A DNA stretch of 64,000 bases from Abyssalbus ytuae (lineage in GTDB: Bacteria > Bacteroidota > Bacteroidia > Flavobacteriales > Flavobacteriaceae): contig NZ_CP094358.1 in assembly GCF_022807975.1 (NCBI RefSeq), positions 1,240,001 through 1,304,000 of the forward strand. The letters run 5' to 3'. Both the position numbers and the translations under genes were made by a program. Shown in pieces: positions 29,334 to 38,610 of this stretch (positions within the stretch are counted from its first letter, which is position 1; every line of letters starts with the position of its first letter). The notes beneath the pieces were generated by a model. The model was not told where the DNA came from. It saw nothing but the letters and a program-made list of their open reading frames with translations, and searched no databases.

Positions 29334-31195
29334 GAAAACTATTATTGACCTCTATTATCATTTCTACCTCGCTGATTTACATTGGAAGGCTGTCATACTT
29401 ACAATTAATTGATAGCAGTTCAAAAAATCCGCTGGATGATACTGCAATAAAAGCAGTTTACGATTATCCTGAACGGGGCCATATTCTGGATAGAAACGGA
29501 AAATTAATAGTCTCAAACCAACCCTCGTATGATGTAATGGTAATACCCCGGGAAGTGAAACCCCTGGATACTCTCGAATTTTGTCAACTGCTTAATATTT
29601 CAAAAGAAGATTTTATAAAAGAATACGAGAAAGCGAGAATATACTCACCGCGGTTACCTTCAGTATTTGTTCCTCAATTGTCAAAAGAAGAATATGCCTT
29701 ACTCCAGGAAAAAATGAGAAAATATGAAGGCTTTTATATCCAAAAACGTTCATTAAGACATTATGAAACCAGATCTGCTGCAAATGTCTTAGGTTATATA
29801 AGTGAGGTTAATGAACGCGATTTAAGAAAATATTCCTACTATCAGTCAGGAGAAATTATAGGAAGACAAGGGGTGGAAAAAGAATACGAAGAGGTATTAA
29901 GAGGAAGAAAAGGGGTGAAGTTTATTCAAAAAGACAGATTTAACAGGGAGATTGGTTCATATAAAAACGGAATATTTGACACCCTTCCAATACCCGGAAA
30001 AGATGTACAATTAACAATAGATATCGATTTACAGGAATATGGCGAAAAATTAATGACTAATAAAAGAGGTGGTATTGTAGCTTTAGAACCTAAAACAGGT
30101 GAGATTCTGGCTCTAGTGTCGGCACCAAGCTATGATCCTGCTTTATTAGTTGGCAGAAAACGATCAAAGAATTATACCAAACTTCATTATGATTCTATTT
30201 CCAAACCTCTTTTTGATCGTGGCTTACTTGCAATGTACCCTCCCGGTTCTCCCTTTAAAACTTTAAATGCCCTTGTAGCTTTACAAGAAGGGGTTATAAC
30301 CCCACAAACTACTTACAGATGCTCCGGAGCTTATTATTACGGTAAAAGGGGAAGAAAAATGGGATGCCACTGCGGAGGTGGTATAAGAAACCTGAATAGT
30401 GGTATTTATAAATCCTGTAACACCTATTTTGCAACCGTTTACAGAAATTCCCTTGAAAAATACCCAACTGCTGAAGAAGGTTTAAATACCTGGGCAAAAC
30501 ACATGAAGAGTTTTGGTTTGGGAGATTATCTGGGATATGATTTACCCACAGGCCGGTCTGGTAAAATCCCAACTTCCAAAACCTATGATGCCACGTATGG
30601 AAAAAACCGATGGTATTCTACCGCTACCCTCTCCAACGCAATTGGTCAGGGAGAAGTTTTAACCACTCCTATACAACTTGCCAATATAACTGCAGCAATT
30701 TCAAACAGGGGGTTCTATTATACCCCACACATTATAAAAAAAATAGGCGAAGAACCTATTGAAGATGAAAAATATACTAAAAAGAAACAAACTTCTGTAA
30801 ACCCTGAATATTTTGAACCTGTTATTCAGGGAATGTTTGATGTTTATAAAAAAGGGACTGCAAAATGGATTAGTGTGAAAGATATAAATATAGCCGGAAA
30901 AACAGGTACAGCCGAAAATTTCACTAAAATAAATGGTGAAACAGTCCAGCTAACCGACCACTCCATCTTTGTTGCCTTTGCTCCTGTTGATAATCCTAAA
31001 ATAGCTTTAGCTGTATTCGTGGAAAACGGTCATTGGGGTTCTACATGGGCAGGAAGAATTGCAGGATTAATGATAGAAAAATATATTAAAGAAGAAATAA
31101 CCGAAAAAGCCATGGAACAATTTGTTCTTAGTGGCAGCCTTGAAGAAGAATACGCAAAACCATACAGCGGAAAACCCTTTAAAATTAATGAGTAG
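29330..31195 (+). CDS. mrdA: Penicillin-binding protein 2 (elongasome transpeptidase)
   Basis: 621 residues: N-terminal transmembrane helix, pedestal with RGHILDRNGKLIVSNQPSYDV, and transpeptidase domain with SxxK in PPGSPFKTLNAL, SxN in YKSCNTYF and KTGT in AGKTGTAEN. Crosslinks peptidoglycan during cell elongation with RodA. Between SxxK and SxN it has CSGAYYYGKRGRKMGCHCGGG, a Cys/His cluster where E. coli PBP2 binds zinc. It overlaps mreD by 4 bp and rodA by 8 bp. Confidence 0.96.
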   Translation: MRKLLLTSIIISTSLIYIGRLSYLQLIDSSSKNPLDDTAIKAVYDYPERGHILDRNGKLIVSNQPSYDVMVIPREVKPLDTLEFCQLLNISKEDFIKEYEKARIYSPRLPSVFVPQLSKEEYALLQEKMRKYEGFYIQKRSLRHYETRSAANVLGYISEVNERDLRKYSYYQSGEIIGRQGVEKEYEEVLRGRKGVKFIQKDRFNREIGSYKNGIFDTLPIPGKDVQLTIDIDLQEYGEKLMTNKRGGIVALEPKTGEILALVSAPSYDPALLVGRKRSKNYTKLHYDSISKPLFDRGLLAMYPPGSPFKTLNALVALQEGVITPQTTYRCSGAYYYGKRGRKMGCHCGGGIRNLNSGIYKSCNTYFATVYRNSLEKYPTAEEGLNTWAKHMKSFGLGDYLGYDLPTGRSGKIPTSKTYDATYGKNRWYSTATLSNAIGQGEVLTTPIQLANITAAISNRGFYYTPHIIKKIGEEPIEDEKYTKKKQTSVNPEYFEPVIQGMFDVYKKGTAKWISVKDINIAGKTGTAENFTKINGETVQLTDHSIFVAFAPVDNPKIALAVFVENGHWGSTWAGRIAGLMIEKYIKEEITEKAMEQFVLSGSLEEEYAKPYSGKPFKINE

Positions 31196-32474
31196 CCCCA
31201 AATTAATTCATAATATTGACTGGATAACTGTTTTACTATACCTTATTTTAGTTTTCATAGGGTGGTTGAACATTTATTCTACAACTATTACTGAGGAAGC
31301 CGGTTCCATTTTCAATTTAAATCTCCCTTACGGAAAACAACTATTATTTATAGGACTAAGCAGTGTTTTGATTATAATAGTAATATCTCTTGAAGCTAAA
31401 TTTTATGAACGTTTTTCCAGCATCATATACCTTATTTTTCTTGTTTTACTGGCCGGGCTTTTTATTTTTGGAAAAAACATAAACGGTGCTACCTCATGGT
31501 ACAACTTTGGTGGTTTTAGTTTTCAACCCTCTGAATTTGCCAAAATCGCAACTGCTTTGGCAGTCTCTAAGCATCTAAGTGACTTTCAGACTAATATCAG
31601 TGATATTAAACACCAATTACAAACTTTGTTAATTATAGGCATTCCTGCAGTATTAATAATAGCACAGCCCGATCCGGGTAGTGCACTTGTATTCAGTGCC
31701 TTCTTTTTTGTAATGTACCGGGAAGGTTTGTCTATGGCATATTTGATTATAGGTACATTGATAATAGCACTATTTATTACCACTTTAATGTTTGGCGTAA
31801 AATGGGTTGTTATTGGTATGGGAATACTATTGAGTCTCCTGTATTTTTTTAGAAGAAAAAGCAAAAAAAAGTTCTCTTTCCTACTTTTTATCGGAATTAT
31901 TACACTAACCTTTTTATTTTCCCTTTCAGTAAAGTATATTTTTGACAATGTATTTGAACAAAGGCATAGAGACCGTTTTAGTTTATGGCTACGCCTCGAG
32001 AAAGACCCTGAAAAATTAGAAGAAATAAGAAAAACCATAGGCTATAACACACATCAGTCTGAAACAACCATAGGTTCAGGCGGATTAACCGGTAAAGGTT
32101 TCCTGGAAGGAACCAGAACCAAAGGGAATTTTGTTCCGGAACAACACTCAGACTATATTTTCACAACCGTAGGTGAAGAGTGGGGTTTTGTCGGAACTAC
32201 CTCTATAGTTATACTCTTTACTCTTTTGTTACTACGATTAATTATACTTGCTGAAAGGCAAAAATCAAAATTCAGTCGAATTTATGGATATGGAGTGGCT
32301 TCTATTCTCTTTTTTCATTTTGCCATAAATATAGGTATGGTTATAGGTTTATTACCTACCATTGGCATTCCTTTACCTCTTTTTAGCTATGGAGGTTCAG
32401 GCCTTTGGGGATTTACTATCCTTATATTTATTTTCCTGAAACTTGATGCCAACAGAGTTAATGAATGGCTTTAA
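31188..32474 (+). CDS. rodA: Peptidoglycan glycosyltransferase RodA (SEDS)
   Basis: 428 residues, ten or so transmembrane helices, SEDS family: WYNFGGFSFQPSEFAKIA, AQPDPGSALVF, and GLLPTIGIPLPLFSYGGSG (cited in part, PLFSYGGSG) near the C-terminus. It polymerizes glycan strands with PBP2. An upstream in-frame ATG (31122) would lie deep inside the PBP2 gene; the ATG at 31188 gives MSSPKLIHNIDW and overlaps the PBP2 stop by 8 bp, so I use it. Its stop overlaps the convergent permease stop by 4 bp. Confidence 0.96.
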   Translation: MSSPKLIHNIDWITVLLYLILVFIGWLNIYSTTITEEAGSIFNLNLPYGKQLLFIGLSSVLIIIVISLEAKFYERFSSIIYLIFLVLLAGLFIFGKNINGATSWYNFGGFSFQPSEFAKIATALAVSKHLSDFQTNISDIKHQLQTLLIIGIPAVLIIAQPDPGSALVFSAFFFVMYREGLSMAYLIIGTLIIALFITTLMFGVKWVVIGMGILLSLLYFFRRKSKKKFSFLLFIGIITLTFLFSLSVKYIFDNVFEQRHRDRFSLWLRLEKDPEKLEEIRKTIGYNTHQSETTIGSGGLTGKGFLEGTRTKGNFVPEQHSDYIFTTVGEEWGFVGTTSIVILFTLLLLRLIILAERQKSKFSRIYGYGVASILFFHFAINIGMVIGLLPTIGIPLPLFSYGGSGLWGFTILIFIFLKLDANRVNEWL

Positions 32475-33580
32475 TTCTTAACATCCAAAGTATCCCTAAT
32501 TGCATTTCCCATTAACATAAAAGCCATCACCAACGCCATTATCGCTATTCCGGGTATAATTGCCAAATAAGGCTTACCTACAATTATATAACTATAATGG
32601 TCTTTTATCATACTTCCCCAGCTTGGCATTGGTGGTTGAGCCCCTATGCCCAGAAAACTTAGTCCGCTTTCAATTAAAATGGCTGCAGCAAAATTTGCAG
32701 CAGAAATTACTATTACAGGAGCAGTAACATTGGGTAATATATGTTTAAAAATAATTCTGAAATTGCTATAACCTAAAGCTGTTGCTGCTGTTATGTATTG
32801 CATTTGCTTAACACTCATTACCTGTCCTCTTACTATTCTGGCTACTTCTACCCACATAGTTAAACCTACTGCTATAAATACCTGCCAAAAACCTTTTCCT
32901 AACGCAAGTGTAATAGCTATAACCAATAATAAAGTGGGAATAGACCATGTAATATTTACTATCCACATTATAAATGCATCGATTTTTCCTCCAAAAAAAC
33001 CTGCTACAGCTCCAAAACTTAGTCCGATTATTAATGATATGATAACGGCTATAAAACCTATGGAAAAGGAAATTCTGGTCCCTACTATAAGCCGGCTCAA
33101 TAAATCTCTTCCGTATTTGTCCGTCCCTAAAAGAAACTTTTTAGTTGACACATACTTCTCTGCTATTTGTTCTGCACTTAAATTCCCCGGAAACTTCTCA
33201 AGGGGAATTTCTTTCTCTAAACCCAGGATGCCTTCTCCGGCATATTCAGTAATAAATAATTTTTCCTGATTAATTCTATAATTTAAAATAGGCTGTTCTA
33301 AATCAGAATTTTTTTCTCCAAAAAAAAACTTATCCACATAAGACTGCCGGGTAACCTCCCCTGAAGGAATTGTTAGAATTTGCACTTTAAAACCAGGATT
33401 TTTAGAATGAATTGATAAATGCATTTGATTGGCATTTACTGAATTATCGGGCGCTAATTTATATGCAAAAACTGAAATAAAGGCAAAAGCCAGAATAATA
33501 AAAAAACTTAAAACGCCCCAGAAATTTTTTTTAAATTTCCGGAGCGTTAAATTATTAATTGCGCTTAATATTATAGTCAT
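32471..33580 (-). CDS. ABC transporter permease, OppC/DppC type, orphan
   Basis: 369 residues. About six transmembrane helices; the ABC coupling loop EVARIVRGQVMSVKQMQYITAATALGYSNFRIIFKHILPN (cited in part, AATALGYSNFRIIFKHILPN) is the EAA motif of dipeptide/oligopeptide permeases. Between helix 1 (about 17-39) and helix 2 it has a long external loop of about 120 residues with EGILGLEKEIPLEKFP. No OppB, binding protein or ATPase is nearby. It starts 2 bp after the prc stop, so the two are co-transcribed. The substrate is unknown. Confidence 0.88.
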   Translation of the reverse strand: MTIILSAINNLTLRKFKKNFWGVLSFFIILAFAFISVFAYKLAPDNSVNANQMHLSIHSKNPGFKVQILTIPSGEVTRQSYVDKFFFGEKNSDLEQPILNYRINQEKLFITEYAGEGILGLEKEIPLEKFPGNLSAEQIAEKYVSTKKFLLGTDKYGRDLLSRLIVGTRISFSIGFIAVIISLIIGLSFGAVAGFFGGKIDAFIMWIVNITWSIPTLLLVIAITLALGKGFWQVFIAVGLTMWVEVARIVRGQVMSVKQMQYITAATALGYSNFRIIFKHILPNVTAPVIVISAANFAAAILIESGLSFLGIGAQPPMPSWGSMIKDHYSYIIVGKPYLAIIPGIAIMALVMAFMLMGNAIRDTLDVKN

Positions 33581-33582
33581 TA

Positions 33583-35715
33583 TCAGCCCTTAATTGAAGC
33601 CAGCTTTTGTCTTTTAATATTACTCAACTGTAAATCTTCAAGTACATTTATTGCCTCCTCTACATATACATCTTTTGATAATTCTTCATGCCAACGCTCT
33701 CTTTTTTCTTTTAAAACAGAATCTTTTCCCATCAGCTTTAACTCGTAAGGTAAAGATTCAAAGGACAAATTGTTGTGGTAATCAGTAATAGCTTTAAACT
33801 TTTTAGAAATTTCTTCGTCCATTTCCTGCTCTTTTATAAATGCTTGATAATTCAAAGGATATTCATCATCTTCCTGCTGTTCTTTTATCCACAAGGCATT
33901 TTGCTCTATAAGTTTTAACTGGTCACTGGAGGCCATTCTGTCTTTACTTTTTTGAATGGTTTCATCATAATCAATATAACCATCCCATGTTTTATACTCT
34001 GCCGGCGAAATTTTATCCCATGGCAACGGATTCTCCTGATCTTTTTCTCCAATATTTATAAAGCTATACCTGTCCGGGACTATAACATCACTTTTAACAC
34101 CTTCTAATTGAGTAGAACCTCCATCAATTCTATAAAACTTCTGGGTTGTAATTTTAATGGATCCTAAATCTCCATGCTCATTATTTCTAACCACATTATT
34201 AAGATCTAAAATATTTTGTACCGTTCCTTTACCATAAGTTTGTTTGCTTCCCAAAACAATGGCCCTTTTGTAATCCTGCATAGCTGCTGCCAAAATTTCT
34301 GAAGCAGATGCTGAAAGTTCATTAACCAAAATCACCAAGGGACCATCCCACTGTATTCTTTCATCTTCATCTTCCAAAACTTCCCTCCCGTTACCGGTAG
34401 TCTTCACCTGTACAACCGGTCCCTTTTCTATAAATAGACCGGCCATATCCACTACAGTTTTCAAAGATCCTCCACCATTATCTCTTAAATCGAGCACCAA
34501 CCCTTCCATTCCTACTTCTTTTAGCCTTTCTATCTCCTTAGCTACATCATCTGAAGCATTGCGTCCATTTTTGTAGTCATTAAAATCCATATAAAACTGT
34601 GGCAGGTTGATAACCCCGAACTTCTTTCCGTTTTTTTCAACAAAAGATGATTTAGCATAGGACTCTTCCAATTCCACAACATCCCTTACAATCGAAACTT
34701 CTTCTATTGTACCATCTACACGTTTAACTGTTAGCCTAACTTCTGTTCCCTTCGGACCTTTTATAAGTTTCACTGCATCATCAAGTTTCATCCCAACCAC
34801 ATCAACAGCAATATCATCTCCTTGTGCCACTTTTAAAATTTCATCTCCTACTTCTACTTTTTTGCCTCTCCATGCCGGTCCTCCCGAAATAATTTCTACT
34901 ATTTTAATATTATCATTTCTTTTTTGAAGCCGTGCACCGATACCCTCAAATTTTCCTGAAAAACGCATATCAAACCTTTCCTTATCTTCAGGGGCAAAGT
35001 AATATGTATGCGGGTCAAATTCTTCTACTATGGAATTTAAATAAAAGCTGAACCAGTCTTTTCTTTCAATATCTTTGGTAGCATTAAAATATTCTTCAAT
35101 TGCCTTTAAAGTAGCTTCCCTGGTTTTTAATTCTATTGAATCCATAGGTTTACGGATATAAGAGCTATCTTCAGCCAGTTTTTCATCTTCTTCTTCATTG
35201 GCTTCCATAAATCTGGAAATAGTAGAAAATTTCAACTGTTTCCGCCATCTCTCAAGCAATTCTTTTCTATTTGAAGCATAAGGTTGCTTTTCATAATCTG
35301 TATTTATAGATTCGTTAACCGAATAGTTAAAAGGAGTTTTAAGAACTTCCTTATAAATATCTTGAGCTTCTTCCATCCTTTTCATCAGTCTTTCATAAGT
35401 AAGATTGAAAAAAGTTACCTCTGACGTTTTTATCTGGTCATCTATGGCATATCTGTATTTTTCGAATTCCTTAATATCACTTTTATGAAAATAGCGTTTT
35501 AAAGGGTCGAGCACTTCAATATAATCTTCATAAACGTTTTTTGAAAACTCATCATCCAGATCCTTGGAGTTAAAATGCCATTTATCTAACACATAAGAAA
35601 TTAATTCAACCAGTAATTTATCTTTATCAGGGTTATTAAATGACTTATTAGTAAAGCTGCACGAAGCAACCGATACCATAATAACTACAAGCAAATACAC
35701 AAAATTCCTTTTCAT
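33583..35715 (-). CDS. prc: Carboxy-terminal processing peptidase Prc/Tsp (S41)
   Basis: 710 residues with a lipobox-like signal (SVASCSFTN). An N-terminal helical domain (to about 230), a PDZ domain (GIGARLQKRND...AQGDDIAVDVVGMKLDDAV, about 245-330), and the S41 protease core with the Ser in ELSASASEILAAAM and Lys in QTYGKGTVQ follow. The C-terminal region has the tsp-associated helical domain. It cleaves periplasmic substrates with hydrophobic C-termini. Co-transcribed with the OppC-like permease downstream. Divergent from surE. Confidence 0.96.
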   Translation of the reverse strand: MKRNFVYLLVVIMVSVASCSFTNKSFNNPDKDKLLVELISYVLDKWHFNSKDLDDEFSKNVYEDYIEVLDPLKRYFHKSDIKEFEKYRYAIDDQIKTSEVTFFNLTYERLMKRMEEAQDIYKEVLKTPFNYSVNESINTDYEKQPYASNRKELLERWRKQLKFSTISRFMEANEEEDEKLAEDSSYIRKPMDSIELKTREATLKAIEEYFNATKDIERKDWFSFYLNSIVEEFDPHTYYFAPEDKERFDMRFSGKFEGIGARLQKRNDNIKIVEIISGGPAWRGKKVEVGDEILKVAQGDDIAVDVVGMKLDDAVKLIKGPKGTEVRLTVKRVDGTIEEVSIVRDVVELEESYAKSSFVEKNGKKFGVINLPQFYMDFNDYKNGRNASDDVAKEIERLKEVGMEGLVLDLRDNGGGSLKTVVDMAGLFIEKGPVVQVKTTGNGREVLEDEDERIQWDGPLVILVNELSASASEILAAAMQDYKRAIVLGSKQTYGKGTVQNILDLNNVVRNNEHGDLGSIKITTQKFYRIDGGSTQLEGVKSDVIVPDRYSFINIGEKDQENPLPWDKISPAEYKTWDGYIDYDETIQKSKDRMASSDQLKLIEQNALWIKEQQEDDEYPLNYQAFIKEQEMDEEISKKFKAITDYHNNLSFESLPYELKLMGKDSVLKEKRERWHEELSKDVYVEEAINVLEDLQLSNIKRQKLASIKG

Positions 35716-35866
35716 ACTCTTTTTTTGTATTAATTTAGAAATTACTAAAATACTGAAAAAACTATGCCAGCATACCGTAATATTATTAAATTTTTATTAA
35801 AAAGGCAACGATATCCTTTCAAAAACTAAAATGTTTAATTTAGCAACTCTAATTATAGTGCAATTC

Positions 35867-36643
35867 ATGAAGCAAAAACCTCTTATTTTAGTAACTAATG
35901 ACGATGGTATTACGGCACCCGGTTTAAGGACATTAATAAAAATAATGAATGAAATTGGCCAGGTGGTTGTGGTAGCCCCCGACAGCCCACAAAGTGCTAT
36001 GGGCCATGCAATTACAATAAACTCTACCTTGTATTCGGATAAGATCAGGATTGATGACGGGCCACAGGTTGAATATAGTTGCAGTGGCACACCTGCCGAT
36101 TGTGTTAAACTGGCCGTAAACGAAATATTAAAAGAGAAACCGGATTTGTGTGTAAGTGGTATAAACCATGGGTCCAATTCTTCCATTAATGTAATTTATT
36201 CGGGCACCATGAGTGCTGCTGTTGAAGCCGGTATTGAAGGAATCCCCGCTATTGGTTTTTCTTTGTGCGATTATTCATGGGATGCAAACTTTGAAGCAAT
36301 CCAAGAACATGTAAAACAAATTACCAACAGTGCCATAAAAAACGGCTTGCCAAAAGGGGTGGTATTAAATGTAAATTTCCCTAAATTATCCGAAGAAAAA
36401 ATAAAAGGGATTAAAATATGCCGGCAGGCCCGTGCTACCTGGATGGAAGAGTTTGACAAAAGAACAAATCCGCAGGGACGCGAATATTACTGGCTAACAG
36501 GTAAATTTGTTAATCTGGATAAAGGAGAAGATACTGATGAATGGGCCTTAGAAAACGGGTATGTATCTGTGGTTCCGGTGCAGTTTGATTTAACTGCCCA
36601 TCATACCATTCAGGATTTAAATACTTGGAATTTAAATGATTAA
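35867..36643 (+). CDS. surE: 5'/3'-nucleotidase SurE
   Basis: 258 residues from ATG 35867 (MKQKPLILVTNDDGI). Asp residues of LVTNDDG, the Ser of PQSAMGHA and Asn of SGINHGSNSS form the known metal site. It dephosphorylates nucleoside 5'/3'-monophosphates. An in-frame ATG at 35831 would add 12 residues (MFNLATLIIVQF) that do not belong to the family, so the later start is preferred. The stop overlaps the next gene by 8 bp. Confidence 0.95.
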   Translation: MKQKPLILVTNDDGITAPGLRTLIKIMNEIGQVVVVAPDSPQSAMGHAITINSTLYSDKIRIDDGPQVEYSCSGTPADCVKLAVNEILKEKPDLCVSGINHGSNSSINVIYSGTMSAAVEAGIEGIPAIGFSLCDYSWDANFEAIQEHVKQITNSAIKNGLPKGVVLNVNFPKLSEEKIKGIKICRQARATWMEEFDKRTNPQGREYYWLTGKFVNLDKGEDTDEWALENGYVSVVPVQFDLTAHHTIQDLNTWNLND

Positions 36644-36917
36644 AAAAGAAATTTTTATTGGTTTCGTGGTGGGTATAATTTCCAACACAATAGGCACATT
36701 ATTATATATTTTGATTTTTTCCCAATATAGTATTAAAGAAAGCTTTAAAGTAGCCCATGAAGGGGGACATTTAGGAAGTGTATTGGCTTTAGGAGCTATT
36801 TTAAATTTATTTGCCTTTTTTGGGTTTCTCAAAATAAGAAGAGATCACAGAGCTAAAGGAGTGTTGATTGCTACCATGTTAAGTGCATTTATTATACTTA
36901 TTTACAAAATTTTATGA
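36636..36917 (+). CDS. Small inner-membrane protein between surE and lpxB, unknown function
   Basis: 93 residues, not recognised as a named family. Three hydrophobic helices: about 6-27, 47-66 and 74-92, with a polar loop SIKESFKVAHEGGHLGS between the first two and a basic loop KIRRDHRAKG. It overlaps surE by 8 bp and lpxB by 4 bp (ATGA), so translation is coupled to both. That placement suggests an accessory role in envelope or lipid A synthesis, but nothing in the sequence proves it. Confidence 0.8.
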   Translation: MIKKEIFIGFVVGIISNTIGTLLYILIFSQYSIKESFKVAHEGGHLGSVLALGAILNLFAFFGFLKIRRDHRAKGVLIATMLSAFIILIYKIL

Positions 36918-38026
36918 AATATTATATAATTGCTGGGGAAGCTTCGGGCGATTTGCATGCCTCCAACCTAATGAAAGCTTTGAAAGAAAAAGACCCGAAA
37001 GCTGATTTCAGGTTTTGGGGAGGGGACTTAATGAATGCCGTAGGGGGAACTATTGTAAAACATTACAGGGATCTTGCTTTTATGGGTTTTTTGGAAGTAC
37101 TGCTGAATCTCCGCACCATTCTTAAAAACATAAAAATTTGTAAAGAAGATATAAAAAGATTTAATCCCGATGTTATAATTTTTGTAGATTATCCAGGGTT
37201 TAATCTACGTATCGCTAAATGGGCAAAGCAAGTAGGCTATAGAACTCATTATTACATATCTCCGCAAATATGGGCATGGAAAGAAAACAGAATAACCAGT
37301 ATAAAACGAGATGTGAATGAAATGTATGTTATTCTTCCCTTTGAAAAGGAATTTTATGAACACAAACACAATTTTCCGGTACATTTTGTAGGTCACCCCC
37401 TAATTGATGCCATAAATAAAAGAAAACAAGTGAATCCTGAAGAGTTCAAAAAGGAAAACTCCCTGGATGAAAGGGATGTGATAGCCATATTACCAGGCAG
37501 CAGAAAACAGGAAATAAAAAAGATGCTGTCAATAATGTTAAGTGTGGTCAATGATTTTACCAATTATCAGTTTGTAATAGCCGGTGCCCCAGGTCAGGAA
37601 CCAGAATTTTACGAACAGTTTATTACTAATAAAAATGTTCATTTTGTACAAAACAAAACATATGACCTTTTAAGCATATCATCGGCAGCCCTGGTAACAA
37701 GTGGTACCGCCACACTGGAAACTGCCCTTTTTAAAGTGCCTGAAGTGGTGTGCTACAAAGGAAATTGGATTTCATACCAAATAGCTAAACGCATAATAAC
37801 TTTAAAGTATATTTCGTTAGTTAATTTAATAATGGATAAAGAAGTAGTGAAAGAGCTTATTCAACATGACTTTAATTATAAAAAATTAAAAGAAGAATTA
37901 AACCATATTTTGGATGGTTACGAAAGAGCCAGACTTTTTCTCGATTATTATGACCTTGAAAAAAAATTAGGTGGTAAAGGAGCCAGCAATAAAACTGCGG
38001 CATTAATTTTGCAGAAAATTTCTTAA
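36914..38026 (+). CDS. lpxB: Lipid-A-disaccharide synthase
   Basis: 370 residues, GT19. The N-terminal segment YYIIAGEASGDLHASNLMKAL and the later ALVTSGTATLETALFKVP with ILPGSRKQEIKKML are diagnostic. It condenses UDP-diacylglucosamine with lipid X to make the lipid A disaccharide on the inner membrane. It overlaps the small membrane protein gene by 4 bp. Confidence 0.97.
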   Translation: MKYYIIAGEASGDLHASNLMKALKEKDPKADFRFWGGDLMNAVGGTIVKHYRDLAFMGFLEVLLNLRTILKNIKICKEDIKRFNPDVIIFVDYPGFNLRIAKWAKQVGYRTHYYISPQIWAWKENRITSIKRDVNEMYVILPFEKEFYEHKHNFPVHFVGHPLIDAINKRKQVNPEEFKKENSLDERDVIAILPGSRKQEIKKMLSIMLSVVNDFTNYQFVIAGAPGQEPEFYEQFITNKNVHFVQNKTYDLLSISSAALVTSGTATLETALFKVPEVVCYKGNWISYQIAKRIITLKYISLVNLIMDKEVVKELIQHDFNYKKLKEELNHILDGYERARLFLDYYDLEKKLGGKGASNKTAALILQKIS

Positions 38027-38050
38027 TTTGTAATAAAATTTTCATCCCCA

Positions 38051-38575
38051 ATGAAAAGTAAATTATTTTATTTATTTCTAATACTTTCATTATCAGCCTG
38101 CAAATCATCTAAAACAGTACGGGTTCCTGCCGGCACCCAAAAAGCATCTATTGTTAAAAATACATCAACTCATAAGAAGGCAAAACATAACAAAAATACC
38201 AGTAAAATTATTCAAACTGCATTGTCATACAACGGCACAAAATATAGGTATGGAGGTACTACAAAAAAAGGGATGGATTGCTCAGGATTAATTTACACTT
38301 CATTTACCACACATAATGTTTCTTTACCCCGAACCTCATCTATGATGTCTACCCAGGGTAAAAAAATACAAATAAGAGAAGCCCGTGAAGGCGACCTTTT
38401 ATTTTTCCGTACTAACAAAAAGAAAAAAGGAATAAATCATGTTGGCCTTATTGTGGCTACGAATGGGGACGATATCAAATTTATTCATGCAACTACCTCC
38501 AGAGGGGTGATAGTCTCTTCAATAAAAGAAGGCTACTGGAATTATGCCTTTGTGGAAGCCAGAAGAGTTCTTTAA
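38051..38575 (+). CDS. C40 (NlpC/P60) peptidase lipoprotein
   Basis: 174 residues. A lipobox (LSLSACKSSK) gives lipidation near residue 17. A Lys-rich linker follows, then an NlpC/P60 domain with catalytic Cys in GMDCSGLIYTSF and His in GINHVGLIV. This family hydrolyses gamma-D-Glu-meso-DAP-type bonds in peptidoglycan. It starts 24 bp after lpxB and probably belongs to the same transcript. Confidence 0.93.
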   Translation: MKSKLFYLFLILSLSACKSSKTVRVPAGTQKASIVKNTSTHKKAKHNKNTSKIIQTALSYNGTKYRYGGTTKKGMDCSGLIYTSFTTHNVSLPRTSSMMSTQGKKIQIREAREGDLLFFRTNKKKKGINHVGLIVATNGDDIKFIHATTSRGVIVSSIKEGYWNYAFVEARRVL

Positions 38576-38610
38576 ATTTATTATTTACTTTTTTTAGGTT
38601 ATTTTAGCAT

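Noticed and set aside
31122-31187. Earlier in-frame start for rodA
   Set aside because: It would put 74 bp of rodA inside the PBP2 gene, and the added residues are not SEDS-like. The start at 31188 with stop overlap fits better.
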